A stretch of DNA of 64,000 bases from contig NZ_JQKJ01000013.1 of NCBI RefSeq assembly GCF_000745975.1, positions 62,001 to 126,000 of the forward strand, given 5' to 3'. The translations under genes and the position numbers were made by a program. Shown here piece after piece: positions 25,043 through 33,440 of the stretch. Each line of letters begins with the position of its first letter. Position 1 is the first letter of the stretch. This stretch comes from Desulfobacter vibrioformis DSM 8776 (GTDB taxonomy: Bacteria > Desulfobacterota > Desulfobacteria > Desulfobacterales > Desulfobacteraceae). The notes under the pieces are model-generated. The model had not been told where the DNA came from, ran no database searches, and saw only the letters and a list, made by a program, of their open reading frames with translations.

Positions 25043-26254
25043 ATGACAGTCATTTACGAGTGGAAGGGCAAGAATCCCAAAGGCCGAAAAATCAAAGGGG
25101 AGATGGAAGCTGAGACGCCGGAACAGGTAAGGGCCAGTCTGGAACGCCGCAAAATAACCCCGACAAGGGTCAGGAAAAAGCCCAAAGATTTATTTGAAGA
25201 TATTTCCTTTCTTGCGCCTAAAGTAAAAGAGAGCGACGTCATTATTTTCGCACGACAGTTTTCCACCATGATTGATGCGGGCCTGCCGCTTCTGCAATGC
25301 CTGGATATTTTGTATTCCCAGCAGGAAAATCCCACATTTAAAAAGCAGCTTAAGCATATTAAAGAGTCTGTCGAATCCGGTGAGACCTTTGCCGATGCAC
25401 TGAAAAAATATCCGAAAACCTTTAACGAACTTTTTGTCAACATGATCTCGGCCGGGGAGGCCGGCGGTATTCTTGATGTCATTTTACAGCGTTTATCCGC
25501 CTATGCCGAAAAAATGGCAAAACTCAAAAAGCAGGTCAAGGGAGCCATGACCTATCCCGGTATTACCCTGGCCGTGGCAGTTATTGTGGTGGGCGTTATC
25601 CTTGTTTTTGTTATACCGGTATTTGAAAAAATGTTTTCCGACATGGGCTCGGCCCTGCCCATCCCCACCCAGATGGTTGTGACGTTAAGTAATTTTGTGG
25701 TGGGGAACATCGGATTGATGATCCTGGGATTGATCGGCGCGGTTTTTCTTTTCAAACAAACGTATAAATCAAAAAAGGGCCGGATTTTTCTCGATGACAT
25801 GTTTTTACGCCTGCCGGTTGTCGGCATTTTGATTCGAAAGGTGGCTGTTGCAAAATTTACCCGTACGACAGCCACCATGATTTCATCCGGGGTGTCTATT
25901 CTTGATGCCCTGGATATTGTGGGCAAAACCGCCGGCAATAAAATCATTGAATTTGCCATATCAGATGTCAAGATCGGCATTTCCGAAGGCCGGTCCATGG
26001 CGGATCCGTTGCTGGAGAGCGGGGTTTTTCCATCCATGGTCTGCTCAATGATCGCAGTGGGTGAATCCACAGGTGCCCTGGATATCATGATGACTAAAAT
26101 AGCAGATTTTTATGATGATGAAGTGGACCAGGCCGTAAAAAACCTGACTGACATGATCGAGCCTTTCATGCTTGTCTTTTTAGGTGTCGTGGTCGGCGGC
26201 CTTGTTATCGCCATGTACTTGCCGATCTTTTCAATGGCCAGCGCCATTGGATAG
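25043..26254 (+). CDS. pilC: Type IV pilus inner-membrane assembly protein PilC / type II secretion GspF family
   Basis: Polytopic platform protein on which the pilus motor ATPases act. The 403 residues contain two tandem GspF domains: FARQFSTMIDAGLPLLQCLDIL (about 75) and FTRTTATMISSGVSILDALDIV (about 280). Three main membrane spans follow PGITLAVAVIVVGVILVFV and, at the C-terminus, FMLVFLGVVVGGLVIAMYL. ATG 25043 is chosen over 25037 for AAGGA spacing. It is followed by pilS with overlapping ends. pilB and pilT, usual neighbours, are not in the window. Confidence 0.92.
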   Translation: MTVIYEWKGKNPKGRKIKGEMEAETPEQVRASLERRKITPTRVRKKPKDLFEDISFLAPKVKESDVIIFARQFSTMIDAGLPLLQCLDILYSQQENPTFKKQLKHIKESVESGETFADALKKYPKTFNELFVNMISAGEAGGILDVILQRLSAYAEKMAKLKKQVKGAMTYPGITLAVAVIVVGVILVFVIPVFEKMFSDMGSALPIPTQMVVTLSNFVVGNIGLMILGLIGAVFLFKQTYKSKKGRIFLDDMFLRLPVVGILIRKVAVAKFTRTTATMISSGVSILDALDIVGKTAGNKIIEFAISDVKIGISEGRSMADPLLESGVFPSMVCSMIAVGESTGALDIMMTKIADFYDDEVDQAVKNLTDMIEPFMLVFLGVVVGGLVIAMYLPIFSMASAIG

Positions 26255-27551
26255 CCCGGATTTTTTATTCCGACGGATCCGGGAGCTGTATCGTCAGATC
26301 AAGTGGGTTGTCCTGGCCAGGGCTGTATTTGCCCTGATACTGATATTTTCCACCCTTTTTTTTTCCGATACAGACCTGACCGGACAACGGGATCAATCCT
26401 TTCTGTCCCTTTACAAAATTTCCGGCACCATCCTTGGTCTGTCCCTGGTTTATTTTGCCTGGCTGTGCAAAAAGAAATATCTGTATGCCCTTGCCTATAC
26501 CCAGATACTTATTGATACTGTTATCGTCACAGCCATTGTTTTTGTCACCGGGTGCTTTCACAGTATTTTCACGTTCTTATATCTGCTGGTCATCATCTAT
26601 GCCGCCATGCTGCTGCTTGTCCAGGGCAGTTTTGCAGTGGCTTTGGCATCAAGTATTCAATATGGTTTTCTCATTGAGCTTGAGTATCTTAAAATCATTA
26701 TCCCCTTGCCTGAAAACCCGGACCTTGCTCTGGTCGTGGACCAGCACCATATCCTGTACCGGATTGTGATCACTGTTTCAGCCTGTTTTGCCACGGCTGC
26801 GTTAAGCGGCATTCTTTCCCTGCAGCTTAAGACAGCCAGAAAAGACCTTAAAATCGCCCAGGAGCATTTAAAGCGCGTGGAAAAAATGGCGGCTGTGGAT
26901 GAAATCGTGTCAGGCATTGCCCATGAGATTAAAAACCCTTTGGCCTCTTTGTCCGGCTCCATACAGATGCTGAGGGAGGAGATGGCGCCAACAGGGGAAA
27001 GTGATAAACTGATGCAGATTATTTTAAGGGAAACAGAACGCCTCAAACAGATTGCAACCGATATTCGGCTGATTTCAAAACCCGGCCGGACCAACGCAGA
27101 ATTGATAGATCTGGCCAAGGCAATTGATGATGTAAAAACCCTGTTTGACAATACACCGGACTGGTATGCCAGAATCAATATTGTTACCCGGCTTGAAAGG
27201 GATCTGTATATCAATATGGACGCGGTTCATCTGCAGCAGATTTTATGGAATCTGATAAAAAACGCAGCAGAATCCATTGAAGGCAAAGGAAAAATTAAAA
27301 TATCCCTGTATTCCCCCAGACACAAACGCATTTACCTGACGATCCAGGACACAGGCCTGGGCATTGACAAAAAAAATGCCCCCCATATTTTTGATCCGTT
27401 CTTCACCACTAAAGGTGATGGAACAGGACTTGGGCTGTCAATTATCCACAGAATTGTTGATGCCTATGAGGGCATGATTGATTTTGAATCCATTCCCGGA
27501 AAAGGCACGGTGTTTACACTGATTTTTCAAAATCCCAATTTCAAAGAGTAA
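26247..27551 (+). CDS. pilS: PilS-like membrane sensor histidine kinase
   Basis: About 434 residues: an N-terminal membrane domain with five or six helices (residues about 15-185), then a HisKA/HATPase kinase. The phosphorylated histidine lies in GIAHEIKNPLASLSGSIQML, nearly the PilS/NtrB signature. The ATPase has N-box LIKNAAES, GLGIDKKN, and GTGLGLSIIHRIV. In the PilS-PilR family this kinase activates sigma-54-dependent pilin transcription. No ATG lies near the expected N-terminus; TTG 26247 overlaps the pilC stop and gives the right length, while a GTG at 26184 would overlap pilC by 71 bases. No response regulator gene follows. Confidence 0.87.
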   Translation: MDSPDFLFRRIRELYRQIKWVVLARAVFALILIFSTLFFSDTDLTGQRDQSFLSLYKISGTILGLSLVYFAWLCKKKYLYALAYTQILIDTVIVTAIVFVTGCFHSIFTFLYLLVIIYAAMLLLVQGSFAVALASSIQYGFLIELEYLKIIIPLPENPDLALVVDQHHILYRIVITVSACFATAALSGILSLQLKTARKDLKIAQEHLKRVEKMAAVDEIVSGIAHEIKNPLASLSGSIQMLREEMAPTGESDKLMQIILRETERLKQIATDIRLISKPGRTNAELIDLAKAIDDVKTLFDNTPDWYARINIVTRLERDLYINMDAVHLQQILWNLIKNAAESIEGKGKIKISLYSPRHKRIYLTIQDTGLGIDKKNAPHIFDPFFTTKGDGTGLGLSIIHRIVDAYEGMIDFESIPGKGTVFTLIFQNPNFKE

Positions 27552-27576
27552 ACCGGCGTCTCCCGGGTAATGGTTG

Positions 27577-27592
27577 ACCCCAACGTTGGGGT
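27577..27592. terminator. Hairpin between convergent pilS and sulP genes
   Basis: ACCCCAACGTTGGGGT is a perfect 16-base palindrome directly beside the stop codon of the minus-strand gene. On the plus strand it is followed by a T-rich run (GTTATTCTTCTTTT). Its position between converging genes fits a terminator, mainly for the plus strand. Confidence 0.5.
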
Positions 27593-27593
27593 G

Positions 27594-27815
27594 TTATTCT
27601 TCTTTTCGAAATTCATTTTTATATTCCCCGCATACAGGACAAATCCAATCCTGGGGCAGGTCTTCAAAGGCAGTGCCGGGGGCAATGCCGTTGTCGGGAT
27701 CGCCCTTTGCCGGGTCATACACGTAGTCACAGGGCCGGCATGCGCCTGGGCTTCCATCACATCCAGGCGCATCGTCATACACGTAGCCATTGGGGCCGCA
27801 TACATATTTATCCAT
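27594..27815 (-). CDS. Possible separately translated rubredoxin (internal start in the SulP fusion)
   Basis: Small electron carrier with one iron held by four cysteines. ATG 27815 is preceded on the minus strand by AAAGGAGAAAAAT, a near-ideal ribosome binding site that is out of place inside a continuous ORF. The product would be 73 residues. CRPC and CPVC supply the ligands, flanking the hallmark [12 protein letters not shown]. Before them, [15 protein letters not shown] looks like a degenerate partial copy of the first knuckle. The gene probably began as a free-standing rubredoxin downstream of sulP whose stop codon was lost. Whether fusion, free protein or both are made is open. Confidence 0.55.
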   Translation of the reverse strand: MDKYVCGPNGYVYDDAPGCDGSPGACRPCDYVYDPAKGDPDNGIAPGTAFEDLPQDWICPVCGEYKNEFRKEE

Positions 27816-29612
27816 ATTTTTCTCCTTTAATTCTCTCAGGTTGTGGGGTGCCGGGCATTCGCTAAAAATGCGCGTTTGGCAGGTGTGGCATATCCTTGGG
27901 TCCAGTCCTTTGTATATGATACTGATGGCCTGGTTTTCCCGGTCAAAAAGATGGGCCTTCCCGATTTTTTCCATAAATCCGCCGTGGATTAAAAAATGCT
28001 CCACATCCCGGTTGATCCTGCAAAGATAGAGGCGTTTGCCCAACTGTTGTCTGCGCTGGGCCTCCTGGACCAGCACCATGGCACCGGAGACATCAATGAA
28101 GTTGATGCCGTATCCCACAATCAGCAGGTGTTTGGGATTGTGTTCATCTATCTCTTCCAGGGCCTGGGCAACATGGTTGGCAGCCCCGAAAAAAAGCGAG
28201 CCATGAATCCGGACCATTGTGAGCTGGGGGCAGGGGGCACTGTTGCTCTGCCGGGCATTGATCAAGGTTCTGCGGTCGTCCAGGGGGTCCGGCATCAGCG
28301 GGGTGACATGGGGATGGGAGGTCCGTGTCAGGTAGATGGCCATGGAGAGAAGGACACCTGCATAGATGGCAAACTCAATGGCAAAAAACAGGGTTCCGGC
28401 AAAGGTGGCCAAAAGAACCATGGTATCCGGCCGGCTGCTTTTAAGGATCTCTTTGATATGATGCACATCAATGAGTTTGAAGGCCACAAAAAAAATTACA
28501 CCACCCATGGCTGGCAAAGGCAAAAAAGCTGTCAGAGGCGCCACCAGCAAAACAATAATGGCCAGGAACAGGGCGGAAAAAATGGAGGCCAGAGGAGAGG
28601 CGGCACCGGCATCATAATTCACCCCGGACCGGGTAAAGGAGCCGGAGCTTGCATACCCTGAAAAAAAACTTCCTGCAATGTTTGACAGCCCCTGCCCGAT
28701 AAACTCCTGGTTGCCGTTGATGTGCTGGCCCGATTTAACGGCAATGGACCTTACAATAGATAACGCCTCAATCAGGCCCAGGAAGGCCACGGCCAGGGCG
28801 CCGGGAGCCATGAGCCTCAATGTATCCAGGGTGAAATCCGGGGCTGAGACCGGGGGGAGCTGACCGCTCAGCTCGCCTAAGAATCTGACGCCATGGGCCT
28901 GGCCGTTTAGAACGATGCTGAACAGGGAGCCGGCAACCAGGGCAAAAAGCAGTGCCGGCCACCGGGGTTTCCAGGCCTTGATGACAATGGCACAGCCAAG
29001 GGCAACAAGCGCAATCCACAATTCATAATAGTTGATCTGACCTGTTGATTTTAGCAGAAACGCCCACGAGGTTAAAAACGAAGATCCGCTGGGCACAGGC
29101 ACCCCCAGGGCATGTTTGAGCTGGGAGGTGGCAATGAGCAATGCGGCCCCTGCTGAAAATCCCACAATAACCGAGTGGGAGACAAAGTTGATCAAAGTGC
29201 CCAGGCGGACCAGGCCAAATCCAAGCTGGAAAAGGCCGGCCATAAAGGTCAGGGTCAAAGCCAGGCGGATGTAATCTGCGGATCCGGGTTCAGCCAGAGG
29301 GCTCAATGTGGAGAAGACAATAATGGAGATCGCGGTGGTGGGACCGGAGACCAGATGCCTGGAGGAGCCAAACAGGGCCGCGATCACCGGCGGAACGATG
29401 GCGGCGTAGAGACCATACTGGGCCGGAAGCCCCGCAATCATGGCAAAGGAGACCCCTTGGGGTAATACAATAAAGGCTCCGGTGAGCCCTGCCAGCACAT
29501 CTGCGCGCAACGACGCCTTATTAAGCTGGCCCAGCCATGCCAGAAAGGGAAAAAGTTGAATCCCGGCGGGTACCGGGCGAACAGGCGCGGCTTTTCTGAA
29601 AACAGTGCTCAT
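27594..29612 (-). CDS. SulP-family anion transporter with STAS domain fused to a C-terminal rubredoxin
   Basis: 672 residues. Residues 1-420 form the SulP membrane domain ([20 protein letters not shown], then [19 protein letters not shown]), residues about 455-570 a STAS domain ([23 protein letters not shown]). A cysteine patch [12 protein letters not shown] near 580 resembles the end of many bacterial SulP proteins. The frame then continues without a stop into a rubredoxin-like module (600-672) with CRPCDYVYD and [10 protein letters not shown] iron ligands. SulP proteins import sulfate or other anions, or bicarbonate; which one is unknown. An internal ATG at 27815 with a strong AAAGGAG could make the rubredoxin alone. 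Divergent from lysS. Confidence 0.9.
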   Translation of the reverse strand: MSTVFRKAAPVRPVPAGIQLFPFLAWLGQLNKASLRADVLAGLTGAFIVLPQGVSFAMIAGLPAQYGLYAAIVPPVIAALFGSSRHLVSGPTTAISIIVFSTLSPLAEPGSADYIRLALTLTFMAGLFQLGFGLVRLGTLINFVSHSVIVGFSAGAALLIATSQLKHALGVPVPSGSSFLTSWAFLLKSTGQINYYELWIALVALGCAIVIKAWKPRWPALLFALVAGSLFSIVLNGQAHGVRFLGELSGQLPPVSAPDFTLDTLRLMAPGALAVAFLGLIEALSIVRSIAVKSGQHINGNQEFIGQGLSNIAGSFFSGYASSGSFTRSGVNYDAGAASPLASIFSALFLAIIVLLVAPLTAFLPLPAMGGVIFFVAFKLIDVHHIKEILKSSRPDTMVLLATFAGTLFFAIEFAIYAGVLLSMAIYLTRTSHPHVTPLMPDPLDDRRTLINARQSNSAPCPQLTMVRIHGSLFFGAANHVAQALEEIDEHNPKHLLIVGYGINFIDVSGAMVLVQEAQRRQQLGKRLYLCRINRDVEHFLIHGGFMEKIGKAHLFDRENQAISIIYKGLDPRICHTCQTRIFSECPAPHNLRELKEKNMDKYVCGPNGYVYDDAPGCDGSPGACRPCDYVYDPAKGDPDNGIAPGTAFEDLPQDWICPVCGEYKNEFRKEE

Positions 29613-30000
29613 ACTTAAGATATCGTCTATCGGCTTGTTATGTTTCTGACATTAATTTTTCAATTATGTGCAGATGAAACGGTACCGGCTTGGATCATAT
29701 AAGTCAAGTCCGGCTTTCCCGTGCCGAACGGTTATCCCGGAATCTTGGCCCACCACGATTTCGACTTATATCAGGCATGCTAATCAAGGAGCATTCTGAA
29801 TTTTTTTTCGCTATAATCAGATTTTTTTCATGCACTTGCATTGTTGGGTCCTGCGCCGTCATTGACAAGGCAATACAAAAACGCTATTTTACCATGTTTT
29901 ATGCACGGATTTACCGTGCCTTAAAGTGTTAAATCAAACCGAAACGGCCATTTTTATTAATAAATTCGGATCTTAAATATAAACGAAAGCAGCTATTTTT
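29613..30000. other. Divergent 388-base intergenic region between sulP and lysS
   Basis: No credible ORF. It contains a 75-base segment bounded by the perfect inverted repeat ATATAAGTC (29697-29705) and GACTTATAT (29763-29771), the lysS promoter (29862-29890), and a small hairpin GCACGG-ATTTA-CCGTGC (29903-29919) close to the expected transcript start. No convincing sulP promoter was found. Confidence 0.6.
29862..29890 (+). promoter_or_regulatory. Promoter of the lysS-lol-bam-lpx operon
   Basis: TTGACA (29862-29867), 17 bases, TATTTT (29885-29890). The transcript would begin near 29897, six bases before a 6-base-pair hairpin, leaving a leader of about 100 bases before lysS. Confidence 0.65.
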
Positions 30001-31479
30001 ATGGATAACAAAACAAGCAAACTTCTTGATCTTCGCAAGGAAAAGATAAACGAGCTGAAAACCGAAGGCATCAGCCTGTATCCCAATGATTTCAAACCAG
30101 GCCACAGTGTTCATGAAGTAAAGGGAATCATAGAGAAAAATGCGGAAACCCTGGGCGAAAACGGAACCCGGTTCCGTCTGGCCGGCCGTATGATGGCCAT
30201 TAATAAAATGGGAAAATCCTCATTTGTCAGATTCCAGGATGCTGGTGAGCAGATGCAGGTATATATCCAGAAAGACAAGGTGGGCGACGATGTGTATGCC
30301 CTGTTCAAAAAACTGGATATCGGAGACTTTGTCGGTGTTGAAGGCCCGTTGTTCCAGACAAGAACCGGTGAATGGACCCTGCTTGCCCAAAGTTTTAAGC
30401 TTTTATCCAAGTCTGTAAGGCCCCTGCCTGAAAAATTTCACGGGATCAAGGACCCTGAAAAAAGATACCGCCAGCGGTACCTTGATTTGATCATGAATGA
30501 CAACACCCGGCAGATTTTTAAAAAACGAAGTGCCATTGTGGCTGCCATGAGACGTTTTTTTGATGAAAACGGATTCATGGAGGTGGAAACACCCATGATG
30601 CAGACATTGCCCGGCGGAGCCGAGGCCACACCGTTTAAAACCTGGCACAATGCCCTGGGTATGGAGTTGTACCTGCGTATCGCGCCGGAGCTGTATCTCA
30701 AACGGCTGGTGGTGGGCGGATTTGAAAAGGTGTTTGAAATCAACCGGAATTTCAGGAACGAAGGGGTCTCCACCCGGCATAATCCGGAGTTCACCATGGT
30801 CGAGTTCTACCAGGCCTATGCCACCTATGAAGACCTGATGAACCTGACCGAAGAGATGTTTTACACCATTGTCACCCAGATTGCCGGGGACAGCAGCATT
30901 GAATACCAGGGGCAGACCATTGATTTTTCAAAGGGATGGAAACGCATCTCCATGATAGAGTCCTTATCGGAAATCGGCGGGATTGATCCGGCCATTGTCA
31001 ATGACACCCAGGCGTTGCTTTTGTACGCTGAAAAGGAAAATATTCAAATCGCCAAAAAGGACCGGCACGGTAAAGTACTGACCAAACTTTTTGATGCCCT
31101 TGTGGAACCCAAACTCATCCAGCCCACATTTATTACCGGATATCCGGTGGAAGTGTCCCCCCTGTCCAGGAAAAGCGATTCAGATCAGGAACTGACTGAC
31201 AGGTTTGAATTATTCATTGCCGGAAGGGAGATCGCCAACGGATTTTCCGAAATCAATGATCCCGAAGACCAGTATAACCGTTTTACCATGCAGGTGCGTC
31301 AACGTGACGAAGGAAATGATGAAGCCCATATCATGGATGCGGAGTATGTCGAGGCGTTGGAGTACGGAATGCCGCCCACGGCAGGTCAGGGGATCGGCAT
31401 TGACCGTTTTGTCATGCTGCTGACAGATGCGGCCTCCATACGAGAGGTGATTCTTTTTCCACATATGAAAAATGCATAA
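30001..31479 (+). CDS. lysS: Lysyl-tRNA synthetase, class II
   Basis: Charges tRNA-Lys with lysine. The 492 residues have an N-terminal OB-fold anticodon domain (RLAGRMMAINKMGKSSFVRF, about 57-150), class II motif 2 FRNEGVSTRHNPEFTMVEFY near 255, and motif 3 GIGIDRFVMLL near the C-terminus, with GGAEATPF between. Length and motifs are standard. The ribosome binding site is weak. It heads an operon with lolC nine bases downstream; the lysS-lolC-lolD link recurs in deltaproteobacteria. Confidence 0.97.
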   Translation: MDNKTSKLLDLRKEKINELKTEGISLYPNDFKPGHSVHEVKGIIEKNAETLGENGTRFRLAGRMMAINKMGKSSFVRFQDAGEQMQVYIQKDKVGDDVYALFKKLDIGDFVGVEGPLFQTRTGEWTLLAQSFKLLSKSVRPLPEKFHGIKDPEKRYRQRYLDLIMNDNTRQIFKKRSAIVAAMRRFFDENGFMEVETPMMQTLPGGAEATPFKTWHNALGMELYLRIAPELYLKRLVVGGFEKVFEINRNFRNEGVSTRHNPEFTMVEFYQAYATYEDLMNLTEEMFYTIVTQIAGDSSIEYQGQTIDFSKGWKRISMIESLSEIGGIDPAIVNDTQALLLYAEKENIQIAKKDRHGKVLTKLFDALVEPKLIQPTFITGYPVEVSPLSRKSDSDQELTDRFELFIAGREIANGFSEINDPEDQYNRFTMQVRQRDEGNDEAHIMDAEYVEALEYGMPPTAGQGIGIDRFVMLLTDAASIREVILFPHMKNA

Positions 31480-31488
31480 AAGGGATCT

Positions 31489-32712
31489 GTGGGGGTAGAA
31501 CTTTTCATAGCCGGAAAATATCTGCGGGCTAAACGCAAAGAGGGATTTATCTCTCTGATCACCCTTTTGTCCGTGTCAGGTGTTATCCTCGGCGTGATGG
31601 CTCTGGTGGTGGTTATTGCTGTCATGAGCGGATCGGAAACAGAGTTTCGCAACAGGATTCTTGGACTGGAACCGCATATTCTGGCCATGAATTATTCCGG
31701 CCACTTTATCCCTGATCCGGACATGGAAGATAAAATCAGGCAGACCCCCGGGGTCACCGCCGTATCTCCCGTCTTATTCGGCCAGGCCATGATACGCACG
31801 GCCAACTCTTTTTCCGGCATTATTATCCGGGGAATTGAGCCGGCAAAAGGAGCTGCGCTGGTCAAAGGATACACACCTGAAGACCTTGAAAACGCATTGA
31901 ACCCCACACCGGTTACAAAAGGCCTTCCCGGTATTATTCTTGGCCAGTCCCTGGCCCATGCCGTCAGGGTGGTTAAAGGCGACCGCGTGATTCTCATGTC
32001 AGCGGCGGGCATTATCTCGCCCATGGGGCAAATTCCGTCCATGAAGCAGTTTGTGGTCACCGGCACCTTTAAATCCGGCATGTCGGAGTATGATTCCAGC
32101 CTGGCCTACGCCCGGCTGGATCAGGTCCAGGCCCTGGTATCGGCCAAGGGCAAAATTTCGGCTTTCGGCATCTGGACCGATCAGATATTCAAGGTAAAAG
32201 ACTTAAGTCAGAACGAACTTGGATTCATCAAATATCCGTATTACCTGCGCAACTGGATGGATATCAACCACAGCCTTTTTTCAGCGCTTAAACTTGAAAA
32301 AACCGCCATGTTTGTCATTTTAACGCTGATTATTCTTGTGGCGGCATTTAATATTGCATCGGCACTGATCATGATGGTCATGGAAAAGACCCGTGATATC
32401 GCCGTATTAAAAGCCATGGGCGCCACAAATGCCATGATCCGGCGTATATTTATAATAAAAGGGATGATTATCGGCATAATCGGCACGGGTATCGGAACAA
32501 CGCTTGGGGTGGTGATCTGTTACATTCTTAAACGATACGAGTTTATCAAGCTGCCCGAGGCATATCCTTTTTCCACGCTTCCGGTTCAGCTTGAATATCC
32601 GGATGTCATTTTAACCGCTGTATCTGCTCTGGTCATCTGTTTTCTGGCCACCTTGTATCCCTCTTTCAAGGCGTCACGAATGAATCCGGTAGAGGCCATA
32701 AGATATGGATGA
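31489..32712 (+). CDS. lolC: Lipoprotein-releasing ABC transporter permease LolC/LolE
   Basis: Inner-membrane subunit that extracts outer-membrane lipoproteins and hands them to LolA. The 407 residues start at GTG 31489 with AAAAGGG upstream. They show the N-terminal helix (FISLITLLSVSGVILGVMALV), a large periplasmic domain (about 50-265), and three C-terminal FtsX-type helices with MEKTRDIAVLKAMGATNAMI. Only one permease is encoded, suggesting a LolF-type homodimer rather than LolC plus LolE. It overlaps lolD by eight bases. Confidence 0.93.
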   Translation: MGVELFIAGKYLRAKRKEGFISLITLLSVSGVILGVMALVVVIAVMSGSETEFRNRILGLEPHILAMNYSGHFIPDPDMEDKIRQTPGVTAVSPVLFGQAMIRTANSFSGIIIRGIEPAKGAALVKGYTPEDLENALNPTPVTKGLPGIILGQSLAHAVRVVKGDRVILMSAAGIISPMGQIPSMKQFVVTGTFKSGMSEYDSSLAYARLDQVQALVSAKGKISAFGIWTDQIFKVKDLSQNELGFIKYPYYLRNWMDINHSLFSALKLEKTAMFVILTLIILVAAFNIASALIMMVMEKTRDIAVLKAMGATNAMIRRIFIIKGMIIGIIGTGIGTTLGVVICYILKRYEFIKLPEAYPFSTLPVQLEYPDVILTAVSALVICFLATLYPSFKASRMNPVEAIRYG

Positions 32713-33400
32713 CACGCCGCTGATTCAACTGAACGGGGTTTCACGGTTTTTTGGTTCTAAAACAGCTGCGCTGGATATTCTCCGCCAGGCAGATCTAACC
32801 ATACAACAAGGTGAGACCATTGCCATTGTGGGGGCTTCGGGTATTGGAAAATCCACCCTGCTGAACATTATCGGCACCCTTGATAAACCCGATGAGGGAA
32901 GTCTGCTGTTCAGCGGTGAACAGATTCTGGGGTACAATGATGAAAAGCTTGCAGCCTTTCGAAACGAAAATATTGGTTTTGTTTTTCAATTTCACTATTT
33001 GCTCCAGGGATTTACAGCCGTTGAAAATGTAATGCTGCCCGGGCTGATCAGTCGTAAATATAGGGGTAAATCGAAAAAAACTATTGAAAAACATGCAGTA
33101 AATATGCTTGAACGGGTAGAACTAGGTGCCCGGATCGAATACAGGGTGGAAGACCTGTCCGGCGGTGAGCAGCAGCGTGTGGCCATTGCCCGGGCTCTTG
33201 CCATGTCACCGGCCCTGCTGCTGGCTGATGAGCCCACCGGCAATCTGGATCAGAAAAACAGCAGTGCGGTTCACCAACTCTTGAAAGAACTTAACCGGGA
33301 AATGGGGATGACTATTATCGTGGTCACCCACAATTCAGATCTGGCCGGTTTAATGGACAGAAAACTGACGTTTAAAGACGGGAAAATCGTACCGGTATGA
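32705..33400 (+). CDS. lolD: Lipoprotein-releasing ATPase LolD
   Basis: ATPase of the lipoprotein release complex, cytosolic face of the inner membrane. In 231 residues it has Walker A GASGIGKS, the LolD/MacB-type Q-loop [16 protein letters not shown], signature [15 protein letters not shown] and Walker [13 protein letters not shown]. The FHYLL motif after the Q-loop is typical of LolD. Its start lies within the end of lolC, so the two are translationally coupled. Confidence 0.95.
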   Translation: MDDTPLIQLNGVSRFFGSKTAALDILRQADLTIQQGETIAIVGASGIGKSTLLNIIGTLDKPDEGSLLFSGEQILGYNDEKLAAFRNENIGFVFQFHYLLQGFTAVENVMLPGLISRKYRGKSKKTIEKHAVNMLERVELGARIEYRVEDLSGGEQQRVAIARALAMSPALLLADEPTGNLDQKNSSAVHQLLKELNREMGMTIIVVTHNSDLAGLMDRKLTFKDGKIVPV

Positions 33401-33411
33401 AAAGTAATAAT

Positions 33412-33431
33412 TAAGTAACATAAATTACTTA
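33412..33431 (+). repeat. Short inverted repeat just before bamA
   Basis: TAAGTAA (33412-33418) and TTACTTA (33425-33431) flank CATAAA. The hairpin ends ten bases before the bamA ATG and abuts the AGGA of its ribosome binding site, so it could modulate translation or act as a protein site. Function unproven. Confidence 0.4.
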
Positions 33432-33440
33432 GGACGGATT

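Noticed and set aside
26184-26246. Longer PilS reading from GTG 26184
   Set aside because: It would add about 21 residues overlapping the pilC C-terminus and lengthen the region before the first membrane helix without any known motif.
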